This document shows positions 25,455-33,880 of a stretch of 64,000 nt of DNA, piece after piece. Under the pieces are notes generated by a model. It saw only the letters and a list, made by a program, of their open reading frames with translations, was not told the DNA's origin and did no database searches. The position numbers and the translations under genes were made by a program. The first letter of the stretch is position 1, and each line of letters opens with the position of its first letter. The stretch comes from Streptomyces adelaidensis (lineage in GTDB: Bacteria > Actinomycetota > Actinomycetes > Streptomycetales > Streptomycetaceae), in contig NZ_JAEMUX010000016.1 in the NCBI RefSeq assembly GCF_016598475.1, positions 1-64,000 of the forward strand, read 5' to 3'.

Positions 25455-26060
25455 ATGAGCTCCTCACGTTCGCGACTCTCCTTCGCCGTAGCGTCGACAT
25501 CCCGGCGGGTCCTGGGCCACGCGCGCCGTCTGGTGCCGGCCGTCATCGTCGCAGTCGCCCTGTTGGGGGTGTCGACCGCACCGGCCTCGGCGTACGCCCC
25601 GGTCGGCATCGTCCACACCGAGCGGGTGCAGGCAGGGCCCTACACGGTCACCGTCGGGTTCTCCGAGTGGCCCCTGCGGGCCATGCAGTCACTCGACTTC
25701 ACGTTCGCGCCGGACGGCGGCATCGCGGGAAAGTCAGGCACGCTCACTGTCGACGGGCCCGGCGTCGAAGCCAACATGCAGGAGAACCCGCTGAGCCGGC
25801 ACCCCCGCAAGCGGGATGTATGGGGCCTGGACGTCCAGGCCCTGCCGGAACCCGGTACGTGGAGCTTCACTTTCGACATCGACGGCCGGGCCGGCCACGG
25901 CAGCGGTACCCTGCGCGACGTCCCTGTGCTCGAACAGCCGGGCCCGCCGTTGGCCGTCAGCTGGGCCGTCTGCGCGCTCCCGCTCGTCGGAATGCTCACT
26001 TACCTCACGGTGGGCTGGCGACGCAACAAGCCTTCGGAGAAGGTGGCCACACTCATTTGA
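25455..26060 (+). CDS. Exported single-domain protein with C-terminal TM
   Basis: A 201-residue protein: signal peptide (LVPAVIVAVALLGV, cleaved near PASAYA), a beta-rich domain (VQAGPYTVTVGFSEWP ... GTWSFTFDIDG) and a C-terminal membrane helix (LAVSWAVCALPLVGMLTYLTV) with a short basic cytoplasmic end. Mature N-terminus would begin close to YAPVGIVHTE, placing a His near the N-terminus. Start ATG 25455 lies three bases after the stop of the 10-TM gene, so it belongs to the same operon. Not assigned to a named family; together the four genes resemble a membrane complex with exported beta domains. Confidence 0.72.
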   Translation: MSSSRSRLSFAVASTSRRVLGHARRLVPAVIVAVALLGVSTAPASAYAPVGIVHTERVQAGPYTVTVGFSEWPLRAMQSLDFTFAPDGGIAGKSGTLTVDGPGVEANMQENPLSRHPRKRDVWGLDVQALPEPGTWSFTFDIDGRAGHGSGTLRDVPVLEQPGPPLAVSWAVCALPLVGMLTYLTVGWRRNKPSEKVATLI

Positions 26061-26472
26061 TCCGGCCCAGGTCGTACCACGGTCACTGTCGGCCGGGCTC
26101 AGCTCGACTCCCGCACTACCAGGGGGCGGCCGAGGGGAGACCCCGGCCGACGATCCCTCCTCTCCCCGGAGTGAGGAGGCGAGAGGTCGGGCGGCGTTCG
26201 ACTGGTCCAAGGGCGAGGTGGTGAGCGGCGGGGCGGCAAAGCGGCCGTGGGAATGTCGTCGACGCCGAGACGGCAAGGTCGCCGGGCAGGGCGAGAACCC
26301 AGCCTGCGGGCGCCCGCGGCGACCGCACATGACGCCGCGCGGCTGCTCCGTCGCCCTGAAACGCGGGGCCTGCCCGGTAGGGCGTCACCGACGCAGCGAT
26401 GGCCGGGACAGCAGGTGTTCGGCCTGGAGCCGCCCAAACGTCCGCCAGCGGGCGGATGCGGTGAATTCGAGG
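26061..26472. other. Gene-free stretch before the IS element
   Basis: About 410 bp between the exported-protein operon and the left inverted repeat of the IS30-type element. Both strands were read; only short frames without family signatures were found. It may contain the operon's terminator (no clean hairpin seen) or debris from earlier insertions. Confidence 0.55.
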
Positions 26473-27757
26473 GGTCGTTGCAACACGTGGTTGGTTGTTC
26501 AGGCCGCGAGCAGTTTAGACAGGCGCTCGGCTGGGGTTTCCCAGCCGAGTGTTTTGCGTGGGCGGCTGTTGAGTTCGGCGGCCACTGCGTCGAGGTCTTC
26601 GCGGGTGTGCCGGGCCAGGTTGGTGCCCTTGGGGAAGTACTGGCGGAGCAGGCCGTTGACGTTCTCGTTCGAGCCGCGCTGCCAGGGACTGCCGGGGTTG
26701 CAGAAGTAGACCGGGATGTCGGTGGCGATGCTGAAGGCGTGGTGAGCGGCCATCTCGGATCCCTGGTCCCAGGTGAGGGACCGCAGCAGGTGGGGCGGCA
26801 GGGTCTTCACGGTGTCGGTCAGAGCGTCGCGCAGACTCTCGGCGCTGTGGTCGCCGGGCAGGTGGACCAGCATCAGGTAGCGGGTGCTGCGTTCGACCAG
26901 GGTACCGATCGCGGATCCTCTGTTCGCTCCGATGATGAGGTCCCCTTCCCAGTGGCCGGGCACGGCCCGGTCGTCGGCCTCCGCGGGGCGGTCGCTGATC
27001 ATGACCATCGGGGTGGAGAAGCGGGGCTGGCGCTTGGCTGCCTGGCGGTGGGGCCGGCGGCGCGCGCGTCCGGTCCGCAGGGCCCCGGTGAGTTCGCGCC
27101 GTAGTTCGCCGCGGCCCCGGACGTAGAGGGACTGATAGACCGTCTCGTGGGTCACATGCATCTCCGGCCGGTCGGGGAACCGTCTACGAAGAGCGTGGCA
27201 GATCTGTTCAGGGCTCCACCGCAGGGTGAGGTGGTCCTGGATGAACTCCCGCAGTTCGGGGTTCTGGCCGATCTTGCCGGGCTTGGGACGGGGCCGTCGT
27301 TGCTCGGCGCGACGCTGGGCGGCATGCGGCCGGTAGACCCATCGGGAACCGTCCCCGCGCAGGGCCATGCCGTTGCGGCGTATCTCCCGGCTGACGGTGG
27401 ACGGACTACGGCCCAGCTCGGCCGCGATGGCCCGGACGGTGGCCTTCTCCCGCAGCCGGTCGGCTATGTGGATGCGCTCGTCCTCGCGTAGGTGTCTGGA
27501 CACGCCGGAAGCCGAAGCCTCCTCGGTGACCGGAGGCTTCGGCTTCCCGGTGGGCGGCGAGTGCCAGCCGTTGCGCCATCTCTTGCCGGTCCGCACGTTG
27601 ATGCCGACGATCCGGCAGGCTTCCGTGCTGCTGTACCCCTGCTGCATGAGCTGAAGGTATGCCTCGCGCTCACGCGTCAGACGGCGCCCCTTCCGGTTCC
27701 GGTCCTCCCGGATCTCGAAGTCCATCGCATCCCCTGAGCTGGGGTGTTGCGACAACC
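26473..27757 (-). mobile_element. IS30-family insertion sequence
   Basis: About 1.28 kb with imperfect terminal inverted repeats: left GGTCGTTGCAACAC (26473-26486) and right, read inward, GGTTGTCGCAACAC (27757-27744), 12 of 14 identical. It encodes one full-length transposase. No matching target duplication was visible in the flanks (AGG versus ACT), so ends may be off by a few bases or the insertion is old. It separates the copper-motif operon from the K+ channel gene. Confidence 0.8.
26499..27725 (-). CDS. IS30-family transposase
   Basis: A 408-residue DDE transposase. N-terminal helix-turn-helix region with IADRLREKATVRAIAAELGRSPSTVSREI, typical of IS30; catalytic residues: D in GHWEGDLIIG, D in SLTWDQGSEM and E in GSNENVNGLLRQYFPKG, with the IS30 ending LDAVAAELNSRPRKTLGWETPAERL. 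Length is normal and the frame is uninterrupted, so the element may be active. Start ATG 27725 with AGGGG upstream; the frame extends to a TTG inside the terminal repeat, unlikely to be used. Confidence 0.93.
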   Translation of the reverse strand: MDFEIREDRNRKGRRLTREREAYLQLMQQGYSSTEACRIVGINVRTGKRWRNGWHSPPTGKPKPPVTEEASASGVSRHLREDERIHIADRLREKATVRAIAAELGRSPSTVSREIRRNGMALRGDGSRWVYRPHAAQRRAEQRRPRPKPGKIGQNPELREFIQDHLTLRWSPEQICHALRRRFPDRPEMHVTHETVYQSLYVRGRGELRRELTGALRTGRARRRPHRQAAKRQPRFSTPMVMISDRPAEADDRAVPGHWEGDLIIGANRGSAIGTLVERSTRYLMLVHLPGDHSAESLRDALTDTVKTLPPHLLRSLTWDQGSEMAAHHAFSIATDIPVYFCNPGSPWQRGSNENVNGLLRQYFPKGTNLARHTREDLDAVAAELNSRPRKTLGWETPAERLSKLLAA

Positions 27758-27873
27758 ACTAGAACTCAAGGTATGGCCGGGGGCGTTCCCATGCCCACGA
27801 CGGCCACAACCGCCAGAACGGCCACGACGGCCTACGCGGCCCTCCACCGGCCGTGACGGCCTCGCCCGTCCCG

Positions 27874-28965
27874 CTACGGCAGATGCTTGGTCTCGGGGGT
27901 GACCTTCGTGCTCGGCGTGGCGCGGACGATGGTGATGAGCCGGTCCGTCAACTGGAGCTCGCCGATGGACTGATCGTCGTAACCGAGCACCCGGTGGCCG
28001 CGCAGCACGCTGACCACCAGATCCTCCGTCTCCCGTACGTTGCGCCCCACCTCGGCTTTTATGACCGGCCGTTCGACGATGTCGAGCCCACTGCCCTGCT
28101 GGATGAGGTCCTCCATGACCATGCCGGCGGCGGGGCTGAGCACGGAGAGCCCGAGGAGCCGTCCGGCCGCGCTGGCACTGGTGATGACGACATCGGCCCC
28201 GGACTGCTTCAGCAGCGGCGCGTTCTCCTCCTCCCGTACGGCGGCCACGATCTTCGCCTTGCGGTTGAGCTGGCGGGCGGTCAGCGTGACCAGTACGGCG
28301 GTGTCGTCCCGCGCGGTCGAGATGATGATCTGCCGCGCCTTCTGCGCCTCGGCCTGCAACAGCACATCGCTACGGGTCGCGTCGCCGACGACCCCCGTGT
28401 ATCCGTCGGCCGTCGCCGCCTCGATGACCTTGGAGCTGGGGTCCACGACGACGACCTGCTCCTTCTTCAGCCCCGTCGCACAGACGGTCTGGATCGCCGA
28501 GCGCCCCTTCGTCCCGAAGCCGACGACAACGGTGTGCTCCCTCAAGGCCGCCCTCCAGCGGTTCAGTCGCCATTCCTCACGCGTGCGCTCCGTGAGGACC
28601 TCCAGCGTGGTTCCGACCAGGATGATCAGGAACAGCACACGCAGCGGCGTGATCACGAAGATGTTGGTGAACCGGGCGGCGTCGCTGACCGGGGTGATAT
28701 CGCCGTATCCGGTGGTGGAGAGGGTGACGGTGGCGTAGTAGAACGCGTCGAGCAGGTCGACGGCGCCGTCCGAGTTGTCGGTGTATCCCTCACGGTCGGC
28801 ATAGACGATGAACGCGGTCGCGAACAGCACGAACAACGCCATCGCCAGCCGCTTGCCGACCTGACGGATCGGGCGCTCGACCTCTCTTCTCGGCATTCTC
28901 ACCTGGTGGGTCACGAGACGCTCGTCCGCGTTGCGGGCGATCACGTCATGGCCCGGCAGTTTCAC
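27874..28965 (-). CDS. Potassium channel with RCK (TrkA-N/TrkA-C) domains
   Basis: About 363 residues. Two membrane helices (LAMALFVLFATAFIVYA and FVITPLRVLFLIILVG) flank a pore loop with the K+ selectivity filter TTGYGD; the cytosolic RCK domain begins VVVGFGTKGRSA (Rossmann nucleotide site) and a TrkA-C-like domain ends the protein. Likely an NAD(H)- or Ca-gated K+ channel. Start is GTG 28965, eight bases after GGGGAG; this GTG is the centre of a parS palindrome (28959-28972). An alternative GTG at 28974 is only one base after the Shine-Dalgarno. Confidence 0.88.
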   Translation of the reverse strand: MKLPGHDVIARNADERLVTHQVRMPRREVERPIRQVGKRLAMALFVLFATAFIVYADREGYTDNSDGAVDLLDAFYYATVTLSTTGYGDITPVSDAARFTNIFVITPLRVLFLIILVGTTLEVLTERTREEWRLNRWRAALREHTVVVGFGTKGRSAIQTVCATGLKKEQVVVVDPSSKVIEAATADGYTGVVGDATRSDVLLQAEAQKARQIIISTARDDTAVLVTLTARQLNRKAKIVAAVREEENAPLLKQSGADVVITSASAAGRLLGLSVLSPAAGMVMEDLIQQGSGLDIVERPVIKAEVGRNVRETEDLVVSVLRGHRVLGYDDQSIGELQLTDRLITIVRATPSTKVTPETKHLP

Positions 28966-28973
28966 GTGAAACA
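28958..28973. other. parS: parS site 1
   Basis: GTTTCACGTGAAAC (28959-28972) exact 14-bp palindrome, the ParB-binding centromere site known from Streptomyces. It overlaps the start codon of the K+ channel gene. Confidence 0.9.
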
Positions 28974-29025
28974 CTCCCCGTTTCGGCGTACGTCCCCTGG
29001 CGGCGCTTCGCCCCGGCCTCCCCGT

Positions 29026-29041
29026 TGTTTCACGTGAAACA
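29026..29041. other. parS: parS site 2
   Basis: Perfect TGTTTCACGTGAAACA, intergenic between the K+ channel and moeA-like gene, 68 bp from site 1. Confidence 0.92.
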
Positions 29042-29072
29042 CCTTGGTCCCATGGTCAGTTGGGCGGGTGGA

Positions 29073-29088
29073 TGTTTCACGTGAAACA
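29073..29088. other. parS: parS site 3
   Basis: Perfect TGTTTCACGTGAAACA. Its left half supplies the final codons and the TGA stop of the moeA-like gene on the minus strand (Cys-Phe-Thr-stop). It is 47 bp from site 2. Confidence 0.92.
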
Positions 29089-30429
29089 CACCTGGATCCC
29101 CGCTGTCGCCCAGGGCAGATCGAGCAGTTCCAGCTCCTGTCCGGAGCGGGCGCCGCCGGGCGGCACAACAGCGAGGGCGTCGGCGGTGGCGATGCCGCGG
29201 AGCATAGCGGGGCCGTTGTAGTGCAGCGGCACGGCATCGTCACCACGCAGGGAGACGGGGATGAGCCGGGTGTCGTACGGGTGCCCGTGCACCCCCTCCC
29301 GCAGCGGCATCGCGTACGGCTCCGGGGCGGCGCGTCCGGCGAGGGTCCGCAGCAGGGGCTCGGCAAGCGTGAACAGTCCGGAGACGGCGGCCAGGGGATT
29401 GCCGGGCAGCCCGACGAGGTGCTGGTCCTGCTTGATACGGGCCAGCAGCATGGGGTGGCCCGGGCGCACCTTCACACCGTTGACGAGGAGTTCCGCGCCG
29501 ACGCGGCGCAGGGTGGGGTGCACGTGGTCGACGGGTCCGGCGGCCGTGCCGCCCGTGGTGACGATGAGGTCGGCTGAGGACTTCTTCACGGCCCGGTACA
29601 GGGCGTCGGCGTCGTCCCCGAGGCGGCGTACGGCGGTGACCTCGGCGCCGAGTGCCCGGAGCCAGGACGGCAGCATCGGGCCGAGGGCGTCCCGGATCAG
29701 GCCCTCGCGCGGGAGGCCGTCGGTGAGCAGTTCATCGCCCAGGACGAGCAGTTCGACGCGCGGGCGGGGGAGCACGGTCAGCGTGTCGTACCCGGCGGCC
29801 GCCGCGAGTCCGAGCGCGGCCGGGGTGATCTGGGTGCCGAGCGGCAGCAGTTGGTCGCCGTTGCGGCACTCCTGGCCCCGTGGGCGGATGTCCTGCCCGT
29901 GTGCCAGGTCCCGGGTCGGGTGAAGCCGCCCGTTGGCGTCCGTGCGGCCGTGCTCACTGCGCAGGACGGCGGTCGTGTCGGGCGGGATGCGCGCGCCGGT
30001 GGCGATGCGGACCGCCTCGCCGTCGGTGAGCCGCCCGGGCCCGGCGTGCCCTGCCAGCACACCGTCCTCCCGTACGTCCCAGGGGCCGGGGCCGGCGACC
30101 GCCCAGCCGTCCATCGCGGAGGTGTCGAAGGAGGGGAGGTCGGTGAGGGCGGTGAGAGGGACGGCGAGGACGAGCCCGAGGGCTTTGTCGAGGGTGACGG
30201 ACACGGGGGCCCGGCGCCCGGCCGAGCGGGCGGCGCGCTCGGCGACGGCGCGGGCCTCGGGCCAGGAGGTGGCCTGGTGGTGGGAGTCGTCCTTGGCGGG
30301 GCGCGCGGGTTCGCCCGCTGCCGGGGCTACTCGGGCGGAGCGGGGCTCACCCGGTCCGTGGGCGGCCCTGTCGTTGGCCACGGCCAGTGCCTCCTCCACG
30401 TCGAGTTCCTCGGCGTCCTGGGCGGTCAT
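29077..30429 (-). CDS. moeA: Molybdopterin molybdotransferase, MoeA-like
   Basis: Inserts molybdate into adenylated molybdopterin; 450 residues. After a 60-residue low-complexity N-terminal extension, the family blocks follow: PVSVTLDKALGLVLAVPLTA, LPSFDTSAMDGWAV, DGEAVRIATGARIPPDTTAVLRSE, the MogA-like fold (VELLVLGDELL, DLIVTTGGTAAGPVDHV, NGVKVRPGHPMLLA, VGLPGNPLAAVSG) and a C-terminal beta domain. In GGTAAGPVDH the usual GGxSxG/D pattern is altered (Ala for Ser), so activity may be reduced. ATG 30429 overlaps the stop of the mobA-like gene. The stop codon lies inside parS site 3. Confidence 0.88.
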   Translation of the reverse strand: MTAQDAEELDVEEALAVANDRAAHGPGEPRSARVAPAAGEPARPAKDDSHHQATSWPEARAVAERAARSAGRRAPVSVTLDKALGLVLAVPLTALTDLPSFDTSAMDGWAVAGPGPWDVREDGVLAGHAGPGRLTDGEAVRIATGARIPPDTTAVLRSEHGRTDANGRLHPTRDLAHGQDIRPRGQECRNGDQLLPLGTQITPAALGLAAAAGYDTLTVLPRPRVELLVLGDELLTDGLPREGLIRDALGPMLPSWLRALGAEVTAVRRLGDDADALYRAVKKSSADLIVTTGGTAAGPVDHVHPTLRRVGAELLVNGVKVRPGHPMLLARIKQDQHLVGLPGNPLAAVSGLFTLAEPLLRTLAGRAAPEPYAMPLREGVHGHPYDTRLIPVSLRGDDAVPLHYNGPAMLRGIATADALAVVPPGGARSGQELELLDLPWATAGIQVCFT

Positions 30430-31388
30430 CCGGCGTCCGGGGCGGCGTCGGGGGCGGGGGTGGTGTCGGGGGCAGGGGTGGTGTCCGAGCCGGGCCCAGG
30501 CTTGGCGTCGGGGGTTTCGGGGGTGTCCTCGTCGGCCCAGCGGAGGGCCAGGGCCGAGGCCTTGCGGGCAGCTTCGCTGACCGCCTCGGGGCCTCCCCCG
30601 GCCAGGGCTGCCGCGTAACCGGCGAGGAACGTGGTCAGCGGGGCGGCGGGCCGGGCCACGCTGTGCGCGGCGTCACGGGCGAGATCGAGCAGCTCGGTGA
30701 TGTCGACGTCGAGGTCGATACCCAGCTCGTCCTTGACTGCGGAAATCCATTCATCCAACACGTGGCCATGCTCCCTGATCCGTGCGCGGGCGGCGGCGAT
30801 GTCGTCCCAGGTGTCGCAGTCGAAGGACGCGACCGGGTCGGTGATGCGGGTGAGACGGAGCGCGGCGGTCAGCCGCCTCAGCGGAAGCCCGGCCAGGCCT
30901 TCGTGCTCGTCGGCGAGCCGGGCGAGCTCCCGGCGCAGGGACTCGGCCCGGTAGGCGGCCACGAGGGGCTGGTCACGGCCGTCGGGGTCGGTGACCAGGA
31001 CGCCGTCGGCGGAACCCGCGCTGCTCCGGAGGGCATCGAGCAGTCGCCGTACCTTCTCCTCGTCCAGGAACGGCAGGTCGGCGGAGAGGACGACGACCGA
31101 GGGCGCGGTGGTATGCCGGAGTCCGGCGTCCAGCGCGGCGAGCGGTCCGCCGCCGGGCGGCTCCTCGCGGGCCCAGCGCACGGGCCGCGCGGTGGGGCGG
31201 GGGCCGGCGACGACGACGGTCGCCCCGGCTCCGGCGCAGGCGGCCAGGACTCTGTCGAGCAGGGCCCGTCCGCCCACGCGCACACCGGGTTTGTCGGCGC
31301 CGCCGAGCCGCCGGGCGGCGCCTCCGGCGAGCACGACGGCGTCGAACGCCTCGGTACCGGGGCCGCCCGGGGGCTCGTACACGGTCAC
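30426..31388 (-). CDS. MobA-like nucleotidyltransferase fused to DUF6457
   Basis: A 320-residue fusion. Residues 1-210 are a molybdenum cofactor guanylyltransferase-like NTP transferase: AVVLAGGAARRLGGADKPGVRVGG (nucleotide loop) and VVLSADLPFLDEEKV (metal-binding D). Residues about 210-285 are a DUF6457 helical domain (LDEWISAVKDELGIDLDVDITELLDLARDAAHSVARPAAPLTTFLAGYAA, in two blocks), then a Pro/Asp/Thr tail. GTG start 31388. Overlapping stop/start with moeA-like gene shows one Moco operon. Confidence 0.87.
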   Translation of the reverse strand: MTVYEPPGGPGTEAFDAVVLAGGAARRLGGADKPGVRVGGRALLDRVLAACAGAGATVVVAGPRPTARPVRWAREEPPGGGPLAALDAGLRHTTAPSVVVLSADLPFLDEEKVRRLLDALRSSAGSADGVLVTDPDGRDQPLVAAYRAESLRRELARLADEHEGLAGLPLRRLTAALRLTRITDPVASFDCDTWDDIAAARARIREHGHVLDEWISAVKDELGIDLDVDITELLDLARDAAHSVARPAAPLTTFLAGYAAALAGGGPEAVSEAARKASALALRWADEDTPETPDAKPGPGSDTTPAPDTTPAPDAAPDAG

Positions 31389-31484
31389 CCCCCGAGTATG
31401 CGTGCCGTCACGATCACAGGGAACGCTGGGGAGGCCGCGCCGTCCCGGTCGATCGGCGCCGGGGAAGGGGGAGAAGCCGGTGGA

Positions 31485-32876
31485 TCAGAGTGTGCGCAGG
31501 AGCACCGCCGGCTGTTCGACGCAGTCCGCCACGTACCGCAGGAAGCCGCCCGCCGTACCGCCGTCGCACACCCGGTGGTCGAAGGTGAGCGAGAGCTGCA
31601 CGACCTGCCGTACCGCCAGTTCGCCTTGGTGCACCCAGGGCTTGGGGACGATACGGCCGACGCCGAGCATGGCTGCCTCGGGATGGTTGATGATCGGCGT
31701 GGAGCCGTCGACGCCGAAGACTCCGTAGTTGTTGAGGGTGAAGGTCCCGCCGGTCAGCTCGCCGGGGGTCAGCGTCCCCGTCCGCGCGGCCTCGGTGAGC
31801 CGGGCGAACTCGGCGCCCAGCGACTCCGCGTCCCTGCTGTGCGCGTCCCGTACGACCGGCACGACCAGGCCCCGTTCCGTCTGCGCGGCGAACCCGAGGT
31901 GCACCCGGTCGAGCCGTACGACTTCGCGGGCCTGCAGGTCGACCGTCGAGTTGAGCTCCGGGTGGCGGGCCAGGGCGGCGGTGCAGATCCGGGCGAGCAG
32001 CGCGAGGAGGGAGATCTTCGGGCCGCCGGCCGCGTTCATCGCCGTGCGGGCGGCCATCAGCTCCGTCGCGTCGGCGTCCACCCAGCAGGTCGCGTCGGGG
32101 ATCTCGCGCCGGCTCCGGGAGAGCTTGTCGGCGACGGCGCCCCGGATGCCGCGCAGGGGGATGCCGGTGCCGGAGAGGGGCTCCGCGCGCGTGGGTGCGG
32201 TGACGCCACCCGACTGCGCGGCCGACTGCCCGCCCGGCCGCACGGCTGGCTGCGCGGCCACGGCCTGCGGCGCCCGGGCCGAGAGGGTGGCGGCCCGCAG
32301 CGCGTGCTCCACGTCCGCCCGCAGGATCAGCCCCTCGGGGCCCGAGCCGTGCAACTTCCGCAGATCCAGGCCGTTCTCGCGGGCGAGACGGCGGACGAGC
32401 GGGGAGATGACGGGCACGGGTCCGTCCGGCCCGGCCGGGCGCGCGTGGGCGGCGGGCGGCGGCGCGGTTGCCGTCTCGACGAGAGCGGGCCGTGCCGCGG
32501 ACATCGCGGGCATCGGCGACCGGACGGGTTCCCCCGGCCGCACCCGCCTGCGCCGCGCCGGAGGCGCACCGGTGCCATAGCCGACCAGCACGTTGCCGGA
32601 GCCCTCGTCGGCGGTGGCGCCGGAGGCGGGCGGGCCCACGGCGACCGTCAGGAGGGGCGCGCCGACGGGCAGTTCCGTGCCCTCCTCGCCGAAGCGGGCG
32701 GTGACGACGCCGCCGTAGGGGCAGGGGACCTCGACCATCGCCTTGGCCGTCTCGACCTCGACGACCGGCTGGTCGATGGCGACGACGTCCCCGACCTGGA
32801 CGAGCCAGCGGACGATCTCGGCCTCGGTGAGCCCCTCGCCGAGGTCGGGCAGCTTGAACTCCAGCACCTGTGCCAT
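31485..32876 (-). CDS. bkdC: BCDH E2, dihydrolipoamide acyltransferase (copy 2)
   Basis: Second E2 core protein, 463 residues. Lipoyl domain 1-80 with lipoyl-Lys in EVETAKAMVEVPCPYGG; peripheral subunit-binding domain RRLARENGLDLRKLHGSGPEG (about 170-205); Ala/Pro linker; catalytic domain ending with DHRVCDGGTAGGFLRYV, where His and Asp of HxxxDG are present. The linker lacks the GVPG repeats of copy 1. ATG 32876 overlaps the stop of E1beta (TGATG). Last gene of the second E1alpha-E1beta-E2 operon, controlled probably by the divergent Lrp-type gene. Confidence 0.93.
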   Translation of the reverse strand: MAQVLEFKLPDLGEGLTEAEIVRWLVQVGDVVAIDQPVVEVETAKAMVEVPCPYGGVVTARFGEEGTELPVGAPLLTVAVGPPASGATADEGSGNVLVGYGTGAPPARRRRVRPGEPVRSPMPAMSAARPALVETATAPPPAAHARPAGPDGPVPVISPLVRRLARENGLDLRKLHGSGPEGLILRADVEHALRAATLSARAPQAVAAQPAVRPGGQSAAQSGGVTAPTRAEPLSGTGIPLRGIRGAVADKLSRSRREIPDATCWVDADATELMAARTAMNAAGGPKISLLALLARICTAALARHPELNSTVDLQAREVVRLDRVHLGFAAQTERGLVVPVVRDAHSRDAESLGAEFARLTEAARTGTLTPGELTGGTFTLNNYGVFGVDGSTPIINHPEAAMLGVGRIVPKPWVHQGELAVRQVVQLSLTFDHRVCDGGTAGGFLRYVADCVEQPAVLLRTL

Positions 32877-33880
32877 CAGTTCCCCGCCTCCCACTGCAGG
32901 CGCCCCACCGCGTCCAGGATCCGGTCGACGCCGGGCAGGTGGTGGCGCTCCAGCATCGGCGGCGGATACGGGATGTCGAACCCGGCGACGCGCAGCACGG
33001 GCGCCTCAAGGTGGTGGAAGCAGCGCTCGGTGACGCGGGCCGCGATCTCACCGCCCGGTCCGCCGTAGGAGCCGGACTCGTGGACGACCACCGCGCGCCC
33101 GGTCCGTCGTACCGAGGCGGCGACCGTCTCGTCGTCGAAGGGCACCAGGGAGCGCAGGTCGACGACTTCGAGGTCCCAGCCCTCGGCCGTGGCCGCCTCG
33201 GCGGCCTCCAGACAGACGGGCAGGGACGGCCCGTAGGTGATGAGGGTGGCGCTGCGGCCGGCGCGGCGCACGACCGCGCGGCCGATCGGCTCGACGGCCT
33301 GCGGTTCCTCGGGGTTCCAGGAGTCCTTCGACCAGTACAGGCGCTTGGGCTCCAGGAAGACGACCGGGTCGTCGGAGGCGATGGCGGCGCGCAGCAGCCC
33401 GTAGGCGTCGGCGACCGTGGCTGGCGTGACGACATGGAGCCCCGGAGTCGCCATGTAGTACGCCTCGGAGGAGTCGCTGTGGTGCTCGACGCCGCCGATG
33501 CCGCCGCCGTACGGGACGCGGATGGTGATCGGCAGCGGCATCGCCCCGCGCGTGCGGTTGCGCATACGGGCGACATGGCTGATGAGCTGCTCGAACGCCG
33601 GGTAGGCGAACGCGTCGAACTGCATCTCCACGACCGGCCGGAGCCCGTACATGGCCATGCCGACGGCTGTGCCGAGGATGCCCGCCTCGGCGAGCGGGGT
33701 GTCGGTGACCCGGTCCTCGCCGAACTCCTTCGCTAGCCCCTCGGTGACGCGGAACACACCGCCGAGGGCGCCGACGTCCTCGCCCATGACGTGCACGGCC
33801 GGATCGGCCGTCATGGCGTCGCGCAACGCGCGGGTGAGCGCCTGCGCCATGGTGGCGGGCTTGAGCGCGACGGTGGTCAT
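32876..33880 (-). CDS. bkdB: BCDH E1 beta subunit (copy 2)
   Basis: Second E1beta, 334 residues. Blocks: VHVMGEDVGALGGVFRVTEGL, DTPLAEAGILGTAVGMAM, VEMQFDAFAYPAFEQLISHV, IRVPYGGGIGGVEHHSDSSEAY. About as similar to copy 1 as expected for paralogues with separate roles. ATG 33880 overlaps the stop of E1alpha (33877; ATGA). Pairs with the upstream alpha subunit in an alpha2beta2 ThDP enzyme. Confidence 0.94.
   Translation of the reverse strand: MTTVALKPATMAQALTRALRDAMTADPAVHVMGEDVGALGGVFRVTEGLAKEFGEDRVTDTPLAEAGILGTAVGMAMYGLRPVVEMQFDAFAYPAFEQLISHVARMRNRTRGAMPLPITIRVPYGGGIGGVEHHSDSSEAYYMATPGLHVVTPATVADAYGLLRAAIASDDPVVFLEPKRLYWSKDSWNPEEPQAVEPIGRAVVRRAGRSATLITYGPSLPVCLEAAEAATAEGWDLEVVDLRSLVPFDDETVAASVRRTGRAVVVHESGSYGGPGGEIAARVTERCFHHLEAPVLRVAGFDIPYPPPMLERHHLPGVDRILDAVGRLQWEAGN

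Noticed and set aside
26473..27757. Target-site duplication of the IS30-type element
   Set aside because: Flanking triplets AGG and ACT do not match; no duplication could be supported.
30387..33068. 893-codon plus-strand frame
   Set aside because: Opposes mobA-like, E2 and E1beta genes that have clear motifs; product is Gly/Arg-rich without motifs.
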